From an uncultured Acidobacteriota bacterium (lineage in GTDB: Bacteria > Acidobacteriota > Polarisedimenticolia > Polarisedimenticolales > Polarisedimenticolaceae): DNA of 61,976 nt. Of this stretch, positions 42,553 to 50,947 are shown piece after piece. The DNA is taken from the NCBI GenBank assembly GCA_945787955.1, contig CALZKF010000010.1, positions 1-61,976 of the forward strand. The letters are read 5' to 3'. Position 1 is the first letter of the stretch. Every line of letters begins with the position of its first letter. The position numbers and the translations under genes are program-made. The notes under the pieces are model-generated. The model was given only the letters and a program-made list of their open reading frames with translations, did no database searches and was not told the origin of the DNA.

Positions 42553-43640
42553 TTTTCAGCCGGCAGGTCGTCCGGTATGAGGTCCGGATCCAGGATCTCT
42601 ACCTCAGCCGTCCGGCGCAGCTTAACAAGCTCCTCCTGCATGACCCGGCTCTCCTTTTCAGCGACCAGTTGCAGCTTCAACCTGGCGCGCATCTCCTCGA
42701 ACGGGATCGGCTCCGACGGCTTGCGGCCGGTGACCTTCAGGATATTGAAGCCGGTGATCGTTTCAAAAACATCGGATATACCGCCGACCTCGGTTTCAAA
42801 GGCGACCTTCTCGAAGGCGGGAAACATCACACCCCGGGGAAACATGCCGAGCTCCCCGCCCTTCCCGGCGTTTGGAGCCTGGGAATATTCTTTGGCCAAT
42901 TCGGCGAAATCTTCACCGGCGACGGCACGAGCATGGGCCTCAGCCGCTTTTTCCCGGGCTCGCGCCCGCATCGGTTCGGGGTCGGTCTCTGCCGCATTAC
43001 GGAGGATATAAGAAGCTTCGGTGAGCTCCTGGGTCATGAAGGTGTCGCGGTTGGCGTCGTAATAAGCCCTGGCCTCATCGTCACTGACCTTCACGTCCTT
43101 GGTGAGAATCTTGGCGAAGGTCTGCATCTGCAGCCTCCGTCCTACCTCGTCCCGCAATTGGTCTTCACTGATCCCGGCTCTGGCGAGGTACATCTGAAAC
43201 TCTTCTTCAGTACCCTGCTGTTCCCTGAGGCTCTGGATCTGGTCTTCCAGGACTGAGAGGTCCACCGGGATCGCTCGCTTTTCCGCCTCCTGCATCAGGA
43301 TCTGGTTGTCCAGGATCAGGTCCAGGGCCAGGATCCGGTGTGTTCGCTCCTGTTCCTTGGTGAACGTCATACCCCGTGCGGCCATCTCGGCTATGTTGAC
43401 GGCGGCGACTTCGTAGACCTGCTCGGCCTTGATTCCGGCACCGTTGACGATCGCCACCACCTTGTCCGGTTCCGGGGCCAGGTTCGGCGAGGTCTCTTCC
43501 CCGGCGCCCAGCGCCGGAACGGCAGCCTGCCGGTCCGCCTCGGGAATCGACTCCTCGCCACCGCCGCAGGCGCAGAATAGTGCAACAACCAGGATCAGTG
43601 TGACGGACAGGATGGGACCGGAACGCCGATTCGTAAACAT
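42549..43640 (-). CDS. PpiC/SurA-type peptidyl-prolyl isomerase lipoprotein
   Basis: A 363-residue outer-membrane-protein folding factor. ATG 43640 is preceded by AGGGG and starts a lipoprotein signal with lipobox near FCAC. After a linker, a SurA N-domain-like helical region (VAIVNGAGIKAEQVYEVA to about 220) is followed by a parvulin domain with ARAVAGEDFAELAKEYSQ, GGELGMFPRGVMFPAFEKVA and GFNILKVTGRKPSEPI. Parvulins isomerise prolyl bonds in the periplasm. The single parvulin domain is PrsA-like. Confidence 0.88.
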   Translation of the reverse strand: MFTNRRSGPILSVTLILVVALFCACGGGEESIPEADRQAAVPALGAGEETSPNLAPEPDKVVAIVNGAGIKAEQVYEVAAVNIAEMAARGMTFTKEQERTHRILALDLILDNQILMQEAEKRAIPVDLSVLEDQIQSLREQQGTEEEFQMYLARAGISEDQLRDEVGRRLQMQTFAKILTKDVKVSDDEARAYYDANRDTFMTQELTEASYILRNAAETDPEPMRARAREKAAEAHARAVAGEDFAELAKEYSQAPNAGKGGELGMFPRGVMFPAFEKVAFETEVGGISDVFETITGFNILKVTGRKPSEPIPFEEMRARLKLQLVAEKESRVMQEELVKLRRTAEVEILDPDLIPDDLPAEN

Positions 43641-43733
43641 CTGTAACCCCTTTAAACAGTTACTGGAAACGGCGCACAAAACGGGCCGCCGGCTCATTCT
43701 ACGGGTGATCCGGATCGGCTTCAACCGGAGTAG

Positions 43734-43841
43734 CGGGGACAGGCACCTTAACCCCGGATTCGGGGACACCCTTAGACGGACTTTCGCTTTGGATATACTT
43801 TAAGAGGGTCCCCGAAACCGGGGTTAAGGTGCGGGTCCCCG
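43734..43841. repeat. REP-like inverted repeat upstream of the isomerase gene
   Basis: Two 34-base arms (43734-43767 and 43808-43841) are inverted copies of each other with three mismatches; the inner 25 bases (GCACCTTAACCCCGG onward) differ at only one. Forty bases lie between, including the start of a palindromic CGGGGAC motif on each side. This layout matches intergenic REP/BIME-type repeats that move with RAYT transposases. No such transposase is in the window. Confidence 0.75.
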
Positions 43842-43852
43842 GAAGAGGTTTC

Positions 43853-44161
43853 ATGGACCAGGAAGATATGCCGGACGAAGTCGTGATTCCGATCGAGGAT
43901 TTCATCGATCTGCACCCGTTTCAGCCCCGGGAGATCCAGTCGGTGGTAGAGGCTTACCTGGAGGCGGTCCTTGAAAAGGGGTTCCGGGAGGTTCGTATCA
44001 TCCACGGCAAGGGGATCGGTGTTCAGAGAGAGACGGTACGCTCCGTTCTGAAACGCCACCCGAACGTCGAGAGTTTCAGCGACGGCGGCCCCGCTGCAGG
44101 AGGGTGGGGGGCGACCCGGGTGGTTCTAAGGCCCTCAGGCGATGGAACGGACCAGCCTTGA
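43853..44161 (+). CDS. Smr-domain protein
   Basis: A 102-residue protein that is mostly a small MutS-related domain: FIDLHPFQPREIQSVVEAYL with Asp-Leu-His, then VRIIHGKGIGVQRETVRSVL with the H-G-K-G motif. Smr domains nick or cleave nucleic acids and recently have been tied to ribosome rescue. I chose ATG 43853, preceded by AAGAGG. The last 27 bases overlap a convergent frame. Confidence 0.88.
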   Translation: MDQEDMPDEVVIPIEDFIDLHPFQPREIQSVVEAYLEAVLEKGFREVRIIHGKGIGVQRETVRSVLKRHPNVESFSDGGPAAGGWGATRVVLRPSGDGTDQP

Positions 44162-44356
44162 AACCAACGGTGCGCAGACCTGGTGGTCGCATGCCAGCGG
44201 GACCTGCGGCAGGCTGGTGACCGACCCGATCCCGGAGTAAGCCTCGGCCAAAGCCCGGTACCGGGAGCAGTTGGAACACCGCGCGATCCGTGAAAGGGCC
44301 AGCAACCGCAGCCGGTCCAGATCCTCCGTGCCATGTTGTGGCACTGTTTTCAGCAT
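44135..44356 (-). CDS. Small Cys-containing hypothetical protein
   Basis: A 73-residue protein beginning MLKTVPQHGTEDLDRLRLL at ATG 44356, with GAGGGA upstream. It has four cysteines in RCSNCSRYRAL and ACDHQVCAPL, a possible zinc site. No family recognised, and the 27-base overlap with the convergent Smr gene makes it less certain than its neighbours. Confidence 0.5.
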   Translation of the reverse strand: MLKTVPQHGTEDLDRLRLLALSRIARCSNCSRYRALAEAYSGIGSVTSLPQVPLACDHQVCAPLVSRLVRSIA

Positions 44357-44459
44357 TGTTCCCTCTCTATCGATTCCCTGTTTCATACCTATAAAACGAA
44401 GCAACACTCGATTTGGTTCACTTCCCAATGTAAAATTTTTGTGAAGGAGAAACTGAGCC

Positions 44460-44750
44460 ATGACCGACGACCTCAATATCACCTGTCCCTGTTGTGCAAC
44501 AAAGCTGCTGCTGGACCGTGAAAGCGGTGAGATCCTCTCGGAAGAGCGCCCGGTTGCGAATCACGAAAAAAGCTTCGAAGATGCCCTGCGGGACGTCAAC
44601 ACAGGCGCCGACCGTCGGGAGAAGGCTTTTTCCGATGCCCACAAACGGACCACGAACCTGGAAAGCCTCCTGGAGAAGAAATTCGAGGAGGCGCGAAAGA
44701 AAGCGGCCAAGGACACCACCAAACCTGTCAATCCGCTGGACTTCGACTGA
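44460..44750 (+). CDS. Small zinc-ribbon-like cytoplasmic protein
   Basis: A 96-residue protein. The first 15 residues (DLNITCPCCATKLLLD) hold a single C-x2-C knuckle; the rest is a highly charged helix (EKKFEEARKKAAKD) with likely coiled coil. AAGGAG lies upstream of the ATG. Function unknown; it could pair through the Cys knuckle as a dimer. Confidence 0.7.
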   Translation: MTDDLNITCPCCATKLLLDRESGEILSEERPVANHEKSFEDALRDVNTGADRREKAFSDAHKRTTNLESLLEKKFEEARKKAAKDTTKPVNPLDFD

Positions 44751-45302
44751 TCAGTCGTCCAGCTTGTCCAGCCCCGGGATATCCAGCGTCTTCCCCAGTT
44801 CCTCCAACTTCGACAGGTCGATGATGCCGTCGATGTTCACGAAAACCAGTTCCCCGTCCTGCTTCCCGCGGATCAGGACCGTGACGCCGTCCACTGTCTC
44901 CTCGGTCCCGAGGATCCAGACCGACAGGTTGCCCTCGTCATCGTTGACTCGGGCGATCCGGTCCCATGCTCCCCGCCGCAGGCGCTTCTCCGTGGCCCGC
45001 AGCAGTTCCTGGCCGCGAAGCTGCTTGGCCTCCGTGTCCATGGACAGGATCACCGCGTGGATTGAATGCAGTCCGGCCACGGTGTCCGCCAGGTCCCTGT
45101 CGGCGCCGGCGAGGCCGGCTGAAATCATCTTCAGCAGCGCACCGGAAATACTGATCTCCAGTGTGAGGTCATCCTCGCCGCCCAGATCGATGAACGGCTC
45201 GGGGTCGACGAACCCGTTGCCGGCCTGCAGGGGGGAGAACCCGACTGCCGCCGTCAGACAGATTGCCAGGCAAATGGCGGTGGTCTTCAAGTTGGTATTC
45301 AT
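44751..45302 (-). CDS. DUF4252 exported protein
   Basis: A 183-residue exported protein with signal peptide ending PLQAG and a DUF4252-like domain: EPFIDLGGEDDLTLEISISG, then VILSMDTEAKQL and a C-terminal VFVNIDGIIDLSKLEELGK. DUF4252 proteins commonly follow ECF sigma/anti-sigma pairs, as here, and are thought to act in the same envelope response. It overlaps the anti-sigma gene by four bases. Confidence 0.84.
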   Translation of the reverse strand: MNTNLKTTAICLAICLTAAVGFSPLQAGNGFVDPEPFIDLGGEDDLTLEISISGALLKMISAGLAGADRDLADTVAGLHSIHAVILSMDTEAKQLRGQELLRATEKRLRRGAWDRIARVNDDEGNLSVWILGTEETVDGVTVLIRGKQDGELVFVNIDGIIDLSKLEELGKTLDIPGLDKLDD

Positions 45303-45829
45303 GCTCCTGTTCTCCTCTTGTTTCCGCTCTGCACCGCCGGTAACCCGATGGTGATCTTCGAAAGCGCAGGTGTGACCTGCCCGCCGAGCACTTTCTCCAT
45401 TGCGACGTCCTGGCTGCGCTGCAGCGCCTGGCCGGCCAGCCCCAGCGCCGCCCTGGCCTCCACTGTGGCCCGGGCGACCTCAGCAGGACTGTATTCCGGC
45501 TCCGTGTCAAAAAGACCGAACCAGCTGCCCGCCAACGCCACCATCAAAACCGCTGCTGCTGCCGCCATCCACCGCCAGTGGCCGCTTGCGCCCCTCGACG
45601 GACTGCGGACGGTACGGTCCCAAACCTCTTCCAGGGCATCGTCGGGAAACTCCAGCTCCGGAAGAGACCCCAGCCCTTCATGAATCTCCAGCATGTCCGC
45701 CTGGAACCTGCGACATGCGTCACAGGATTGGAGATGCAGCTCCATGGCATTCCGCTCGGTGCCGTCCACCATCTGGCCGTCGATCCGTTCCTGGATCATT
45801 GCCTGGGCTTGGTCGCAAGTCATGTTCAT
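45299..45829 (-). CDS. Zinc-finger anti-sigma factor
   Basis: A 176-residue membrane anti-sigma factor. The N-terminal zf-HC2 domain is MTCDQAQAMIQERIDGQM ... ELHLQSCDACRRFQ, with the H-x3-C-x2-C zinc ligands. One membrane helix lies at about 90-106 (WMAAAAAVLMVALAGSWFG), then a periplasmic tail. It likely holds the adjacent ECF sigma factor until a signal arrives. It overlaps both neighbours by four bases. Confidence 0.88.
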   Translation of the reverse strand: MNMTCDQAQAMIQERIDGQMVDGTERNAMELHLQSCDACRRFQADMLEIHEGLGSLPELEFPDDALEEVWDRTVRSPSRGASGHWRWMAAAAAVLMVALAGSWFGLFDTEPEYSPAEVARATVEARAALGLAGQALQRSQDVAMEKVLGGQVTPALSKITIGLPAVQSGNKRRTGA

Positions 45830-46335
45830 GGCGTCACTCCCGCTTCAACCAGTTCCCGGCGCAGCCGGATCCGGGCCCGATGCAACCTGGCCTTGACCGT
45901 CCCCAGAGGTTGGCTCAGTATCCTGGCGATCTCCTCGTAGGAAGTGTGGTGCACTTCCCGCAGGAGTACGACGGTGCGGTCTTCCTTCCGAAGTTGTCCC
46001 AGGGCGGCTTCGATCGCCCGGCCGAGCTCCCCTGCCGCAGACTGCTTTTCCGGATTGGGGGTCACATCGGCTACCGGATCCAGCACCGCATCGCCGAAAA
46101 CCTCCGACCGGACCTTCTTCCGGCGTGTACGGTCCACGCACAGCCGGTAGGTGGTCCTGAGCAGCCAGGCCTTGCCGGAATCTGGTATTACCTTTTCCCT
46201 GTTCTCCCATAACCGGATCAGAACCTCCTGAGCCACATCCCTGGCGTCCTCCCGGTTTCCGAGCATGCGGTAGGCATATCCGTGGACCAGATTCTTGTGC
46301 CGGACCACCAGGTCCTGGTATGTGTCGGTATCCAT
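45826..46335 (-). CDS. ECF-type RNA polymerase sigma factor
   Basis: A 169-residue extracytoplasmic-function sigma factor. Region 2 shows HGYAYRMLGNREDARDVAQE and VLIRLWEN; region 4 shows LGQLRKEDRTVVLLREVHHT and IARILSQPLGTVKARLHRAR. I chose ATG 46335 because the sigma domain starts there. It heads the sigma/anti-sigma/DUF4252 operon and is divergent from the outer-membrane protein gene, a possible target. Confidence 0.92.
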   Translation of the reverse strand: MDTDTYQDLVVRHKNLVHGYAYRMLGNREDARDVAQEVLIRLWENREKVIPDSGKAWLLRTTYRLCVDRTRRKKVRSEVFGDAVLDPVADVTPNPEKQSAAGELGRAIEAALGQLRKEDRTVVLLREVHHTSYEEIARILSQPLGTVKARLHRARIRLRRELVEAGVTP

Positions 46336-46382
46336 GGCTCCAGTTACAGAACGCTCCGGCTGCAGGGAAGTTGCACCCGGAT

Positions 46383-46411
46383 TTGACAGGGAGCGATCCC
46401 CCTTCCAAAAT
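46383..46411 (+). promoter_or_regulatory. Candidate promoter of the beta-barrel protein gene
   Basis: TTGACA (46383-46388) and CAAAAT (46406-46411) with 17-base spacing, about 80 bases before ATG 46492. The -10 is weak. Confidence 0.35.
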
Positions 46412-46491
46412 ACCATTCTCACACATGGAAATAATCGGAAAAACCGGACAATTCGGACTTCCGGACAGTTCCCTCTAAGGAGAACCAGCTG

Positions 46492-47310
46492 ATGTGGACG
46501 ATGATCAGAGCCGGCTTGCGGCTCACCCTGTGTCTGATCCTGCTCACCGCCGTGGCGGCCTCGCCCCTGGCCGCACAGTCCAGCAGGACCCCGACCACGG
46601 ACCGCCTGTTCCTAGGTTTCGCCAAGGACGCGACCCTCGCCGACCAACAGTGGTGGGAAGGCCAGCTTGTGGTCACCGACCAGAACGATCTGGATACGGT
46701 CGTTGCCAAACTGGTGATGGCCATCCGGCCGATCGACAGGTTCGAGTTCGGAGGCACCGTCGGGTTCGGCGATTCCGACCTGCCCACGCCGTCCAACGAC
46801 CTGGAAGGGACCGGCGCTACCGACCTGGAGCTATGGGGAAAATACGCCCTAGGCTCCCTTGAAGACGGATCCGACCTGGCGGTTGGTCTGACCGTTACCG
46901 TTCCCACCGGTGACGATACCGCCGGCCTGGGACGGGACTCCTTCGTCATCGGAGCGTTCTTCTCCTCCCGGAAGGCGATGGAAGGTTTCGACCTGGTCGG
47001 ACATGTAGGAGCGAACTTCCACGGCGACGGCCGGATCTTCGGCGTCGATCTGGACGGCAAGGTTTCAGCCGAACTGGGAATCGGGTTCATTTTCCCGATG
47101 TCCGACACAATCAGCCTGGTGGCCGAAGGCCAGTTGGAAACCGACCAGTACAAGAACGCCGGCGACTTCGGGGACACCGATACGCGGATTCTCGGCGGCG
47201 TGGACTGGAAGCTGGGGGCCAACGGCATGTTCCGCGGCAGCCTGGCACTCGGTCTCACCGATGGAGCGCCGGATACGCAATTGAGCCTCGGCTACGCTGC
47301 CAGGTTCTGA
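46492..47310 (+). CDS. Outer-membrane beta-barrel protein (MetA/transporter-like)
   Basis: A 272-residue exported protein with signal peptide ending PLAAQ. The mature part alternates polar and hydrophobic residues in about 12 strands (EFGGTVGFGDSD, LAVGLTVTVPTGDDTAG, VGHVGANFHGDGRIF) and ends LSLGYAARF with a C-terminal Phe, the usual barrel-assembly signal. It resembles phenol-degradation meta-pathway transporters. AAGGAG precedes the ATG. It may respond to the divergent ECF sigma factor. Confidence 0.78.
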   Translation: MWTMIRAGLRLTLCLILLTAVAASPLAAQSSRTPTTDRLFLGFAKDATLADQQWWEGQLVVTDQNDLDTVVAKLVMAIRPIDRFEFGGTVGFGDSDLPTPSNDLEGTGATDLELWGKYALGSLEDGSDLAVGLTVTVPTGDDTAGLGRDSFVIGAFFSSRKAMEGFDLVGHVGANFHGDGRIFGVDLDGKVSAELGIGFIFPMSDTISLVAEGQLETDQYKNAGDFGDTDTRILGGVDWKLGANGMFRGSLALGLTDGAPDTQLSLGYAARF

Positions 47311-47317
47311 CAGGATT

Positions 47318-47834
47318 TCAGCGGCTGAGCCAATCCGGAAGGTCGGCCAGCGACCGGATCCGGGGAGCATCCACGTTTCGAAACAGGTCGTGCCGGTCCA
47401 CAAGGACCGGCGCGATACCTGCTCGCCGAGCGCCTGCCACGTCAACGGCCGGAACGTCGCCGGCGAAAAGGGCCGCCCGGGCATCCACTCCCATCCGTTC
47501 CAGGGCGATGGCGAAAATCGCCGGGTCCGGTTTTTCAACCCCGACCTTGTGGGAATCCACCACGGTTTCGAACAGTCCGTCGTACCCAGCGGCGTTCAGG
47601 TCCTGCTCCACCCGGCCCTCGGCGTTGCTGGAAATAACCCCGCCAGGCGTCGGAGGTCCGGCCGCCGTTCCGGACCTTATTTTCGATCTCGACACGGGCC
47701 CGGGCCTCGTACATCGAGAGCCGTTCCCGGGTGGAGGAGCAACCACGTTCCTGCAGCATCTCTCCCAGCCGGCCGAAGTCCAGGTCCAGAAGCACCCCGC
47801 CGGCATCCAGAAGGATCGTACTGTAGCGGCCCAT
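47318..47834 (-). pseudogene. HAD-superfamily hydrolase with internal deletion
   Basis: HAD-IA-type phosphatase split between two frames. The N-terminus from ATG 47834 reads STILLDAGGVLLDLDFGRL (first Asp motif) to about SDAWRG near 47650. The frame then shifts, and GVISSNAEGRVEQDLNAAGY (motif II), GVEKPDPAIFAIALERMG (Lys) and ALFAGDVPAVDVAGARRAGI (acidic motif) follow to the stop at 47318. The cap-domain segment of about 40-50 residues is missing at the join. Total length is not a multiple of three. Decay or assembly deletion. Confidence 0.8.
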
Positions 47835-48292
47835 CAGGTCCCGGCCCCACAGTGGGGACAGAACTGCTCCTCGCCCGGCAGCCGGGCCCCGCAACCGGCG
47901 CAGTGCCGCACCTCTTGCGGATCCGGCATTTCGAATTCACCGTCCACCTCGTGGAACCCCAGGAGACCGGCCACCGCCTGAACCTGCTTGGCGGGGACCC
48001 GCAGCCAGAATTCCTCCTGCAACGGCTGTCCGGGCTTGCAGCCGTGAGCCGGACGGACGACGACCTCCGACCCCATGCCGTTGCTCCACAACAGGTCCCT
48101 GGCCTCCAGGGCTTCCGCCATCTCGAGGAAGCCGCAATAGTCGGTTTTGGGACCGGACATGTCAGGCGCCAGTGAATGGGAAGGTGCGTCGCCGCCGGTG
48201 CCGGAATCCAGTTGTTCCACCAGGTCGGCGTTACAGCCTTCGCACCGGGTGAACCCGGGCCGAAACTGATCGCGGCAAACAGGACAGAACAT
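47834..48292 (-). CDS. Double zinc-ribbon protein
   Basis: A 152-residue protein with an N-terminal zinc ribbon (FCPVCRDQFRPGFTRCEGCN) and a C-terminal one (RHCAGCGARLPGEEQFCPHC). The middle FLEMAEALEARDLLWSNGMG segment resembles DUF2007-like putative signal-transducing domains. Its stop codon overlaps the HAD gene start by one base. Role unknown. Confidence 0.78.
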   Translation of the reverse strand: MFCPVCRDQFRPGFTRCEGCNADLVEQLDSGTGGDAPSHSLAPDMSGPKTDYCGFLEMAEALEARDLLWSNGMGSEVVVRPAHGCKPGQPLQEEFWLRVPAKQVQAVAGLLGFHEVDGEFEMPDPQEVRHCAGCGARLPGEEQFCPHCGAGT

Positions 48293-48302
48293 GCGTTTCT
48301 CC

Positions 48303-49841
48303 TCAGCGGTCGGCCAGTCCGTAGACCGGCCGCAGCTTCGATCCCAAATACCTCATCAACGGTTCATGACCAAGACTTTTTCCCGTGACCCGCCTACCCA
48401 GCTCTTCCGCCTGCCAGCGCCGGCCGTGGCGGTGGATCTTATCCCGCAGCCAGGACAGCAGCGGCTGGAATTCCCCGGACGCCATCTGCCTGTCCAGTTC
48501 CGGCAGGTCCACCCTCAACGCCTCCCAGATCTGGGCGGAGTACAGGTTGCCCAGAGTGTAAGTCGGGAAGTAACCGATGGCACCCATGGACCAGTGGATG
48601 TCCTGGAGACAACCCCGGGCATCGTCCGGTACCGTGAGCCCCAGATCGGACCGCACCCGGTCGTTCCAGGCGCCTGGAAGATCGGCAGGCTTCAGATCCC
48701 CGTGGAGCATGGCCCGCTCCAGATCAAACCTCAGCATGATGTGCAGGTTGTAGGTCGCTTCGTCGGACTCGACCCGGATCAGGCTCGGGGTCACGATGTT
48801 CATGGCCCGGTAGACCTGATCCAGGTCCAGCGCCCCGAGGCCCAGGATCTCCGACGCTTTGGGAAGAGCCCAGGTCCAGAACGGCCGGGACCGTCCGACC
48901 TGGTTTTCCCACAGCCGGGACTGGCTCTCGTGGATTCCCAGACTGACCGCCTGCGACAGCGGCCGGCCGTGAAATTCCTTCTTGGGGAGACCCTGCTCGT
49001 ACAGGGCGTGCCCCGCCTCGTGCATGGTCGACCCCAGTCCGTCCGCGAACGGCGCCTCCTGGAAACGGGATGTGATCCTGGTGTCCCCAGGGGCCAGCCC
49101 CTCGGTGAACGGGTGGGTCGAAACGTCCAGCCTTCCGGCGTTGAAATCGTAGCCGATCGCCTCCGCCACCTCCCGGCTGAACCGGGCCTGGAGATCGACC
49201 GGGACCGGCACGCTGTGCATCGCAGGGTCCGGCCGGTCCGGCGCTACGGTCAACTCCTCGATAAGCGGCACCAGATCCCGGCGCAACGGTGTAAACAGCT
49301 CCTCCAGCCGGGCACTTTTCAGCCCAGGTTCGAACTCGTCCAGCAGAGCGTCGTACGGTACACCGCCCTTGCCGTCCAGGAGGCGGGCCGCCTTGCGGCG
49401 GTTCAGGTCCATGAGTCCCTCGAGGTGGGGGCGGAAAACCTCAAACCGGCTCTCTGCACGGGCATGCTTCCAGGCGGTCAACCCACGGGTGCCGGCCAGG
49501 GCCAGTTCGGAGACCAGTTCGGTGGGGAGTTTGCAGGCGTTTTCATAATCCCTGCGGATCTCACGCAATTCGGCCCGGAGTGTCTCGTCTTCCCGAGCCT
49601 CGGCCTGTTCCCCGGCCGCCTCCATCAGATCGCCGAGAGCGGGATCGGTCGCCTTGCCATGGATCAGAGATGACAACAACGCCATCTCTTCCCCGCGGAA
49701 CTCCGCCGCCGCCGCCGGCATCATGGTCTCCTGGTCCCAACTCAAGGTCGCCTGCACGGACTGCAGTGTGCCTATCTCACGCAATCTGGCGCTTAACGCC
49801 TGAAAGGAGGACTGTTCCGTCCGGCGGTTATTGCGCATCAT
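48303..49841 (-). CDS. M32-family carboxypeptidase (thermostable carboxypeptidase 1 type)
   Basis: A 512-residue zinc carboxypeptidase. The active-site motif STMHEAGHALYEQG gives H-E-x-x-H; the family's HPFTEGLAPGDTRIT and HESQSRLWENQVGRS (zinc Glu) are present, as is SMGAIGYFPTYTLGNLYSAQ near the C-terminus. I chose ATG 49841, which overlaps the end of wecB by 14 bases; the frame is open far upstream inside wecB. It removes C-terminal residues from peptides in the cytoplasm. Confidence 0.92.
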   Translation of the reverse strand: MMRNNRRTEQSSFQALSARLREIGTLQSVQATLSWDQETMMPAAAAEFRGEEMALLSSLIHGKATDPALGDLMEAAGEQAEAREDETLRAELREIRRDYENACKLPTELVSELALAGTRGLTAWKHARAESRFEVFRPHLEGLMDLNRRKAARLLDGKGGVPYDALLDEFEPGLKSARLEELFTPLRRDLVPLIEELTVAPDRPDPAMHSVPVPVDLQARFSREVAEAIGYDFNAGRLDVSTHPFTEGLAPGDTRITSRFQEAPFADGLGSTMHEAGHALYEQGLPKKEFHGRPLSQAVSLGIHESQSRLWENQVGRSRPFWTWALPKASEILGLGALDLDQVYRAMNIVTPSLIRVESDEATYNLHIMLRFDLERAMLHGDLKPADLPGAWNDRVRSDLGLTVPDDARGCLQDIHWSMGAIGYFPTYTLGNLYSAQIWEALRVDLPELDRQMASGEFQPLLSWLRDKIHRHGRRWQAEELGRRVTGKSLGHEPLMRYLGSKLRPVYGLADR

Positions 49842-50940
49842 GATCCAGGAGGACCTGGACGATCCGGTCCGCCGCCCTGCCGTCCCAACGGTCAGGCACC
49901 TGGTATTCCCGCCCCGGTTCGGCAAGCACTCTCTCCGCTGCGGACAGGATGTCCTCTTTCCGGTTGCCGACGATGACATTCGTTCCCATCTCACAGGTGA
50001 TCGGTCTTTCGGTGTTGAATCGGAGTGTGATGCATGGCACACCCAGCACCGTGGCCTCTTCCTGAATGCCGCCGCTGTCGGTCAGGATCATTTTCGCATT
50101 CATATTGAGATGCAGAAAATCCAGGTAGCCGACCGGCTCAATGAGCCTGAACCCGCCGGATGGGCTCTGTTTTTCCAGGTAGTGCTGCAGGCCGAACCGG
50201 CGAACCATTTTCTCCGTTCTAGGATGAATCGGAAAGACGATCGGGAGGGATTCGGAGACTCTGGACAGTGCTTCCAGAACCCCCACAAGCGTATCCCTGT
50301 CATCCACATTGGACGGCCGGTGGAGCGTCAGAACCGCATACTCCCCCGGCTTGACATTGAGACCGTCGGGAAACTTTAGCTTCGAGGCCCGCTCGCTGTG
50401 TTTCAGCAGCGTATCGATCATCACATTCCCGACGAAGTGGATTTTTTCTTCCGGCACACCCTCCCGGATCAGGTTGCGGTCGGCAAGGATATCGGTTGTG
50501 AACAGGAAATCACACAACACGTCGGTGCAGAGCCTGTTGATCTCTTCCGGCATCGCCATGTCCCGAGATCGAAGGCCGGCCTCCACATGAGCTACCCGAA
50601 TCCCAAGTTTCTTGGCGGTGATGGTGCATGCCATGGTCGAATTCACATCTCCCACAACAACAACCAGATCCGGAGCCAGGTCCCCGCACACCTTTTCGAA
50701 CGCCATCATGACCTTACCGGTCTGTTCCGCATGGGTGCCGGAACCGACTTCCAAATCGATATCCGGCCGGGGCATGCCCAGGTCCTCGAAGAACGCCTTG
50801 CTCATCTTGCGGTCGTAATGCTGGCCGGTATGGACCAGATAATGCTCGATCCGCTCGGGGAACCGGTTCATCGCATCGATTACCGGCGCGATCTTCATGA
50901 AATTGGGCCGCGCTCCGACCACGTTGATGACTTTCAGCAT
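49828..50940 (-). CDS. wecB: UDP-N-acetylglucosamine 2-epimerase
   Basis: A 370-residue non-hydrolysing epimerase converting UDP-GlcNAc to UDP-ManNAc for surface polysaccharides. Motifs: VVGARPNFMKIAPVIDAM, YLVHTGQHYDRKMS, HVEAGLRSRDMAMPEEINR with conserved Glu and Asp, YAVLTLHRPSNVDD, and LTDSGGIQEEATVLGVPC. Length is typical. It follows the glycosyltransferase by seven bases in a leftward polysaccharide operon. Confidence 0.95.
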   Translation of the reverse strand: MLKVINVVGARPNFMKIAPVIDAMNRFPERIEHYLVHTGQHYDRKMSKAFFEDLGMPRPDIDLEVGSGTHAEQTGKVMMAFEKVCGDLAPDLVVVVGDVNSTMACTITAKKLGIRVAHVEAGLRSRDMAMPEEINRLCTDVLCDFLFTTDILADRNLIREGVPEEKIHFVGNVMIDTLLKHSERASKLKFPDGLNVKPGEYAVLTLHRPSNVDDRDTLVGVLEALSRVSESLPIVFPIHPRTEKMVRRFGLQHYLEKQSPSGGFRLIEPVGYLDFLHLNMNAKMILTDSGGIQEEATVLGVPCITLRFNTERPITCEMGTNVIVGNRKEDILSAAERVLAEPGREYQVPDRWDGRAADRIVQVLLDHDAQ

Positions 50941-50947
50941 CGCGTCC

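Noticed and set aside
48291-49673. Plus-strand open frame of 460 codons antisense to the M32 carboxypeptidase
   Set aside because: The sense strand carries the intact H-E-x-x-H enzyme.
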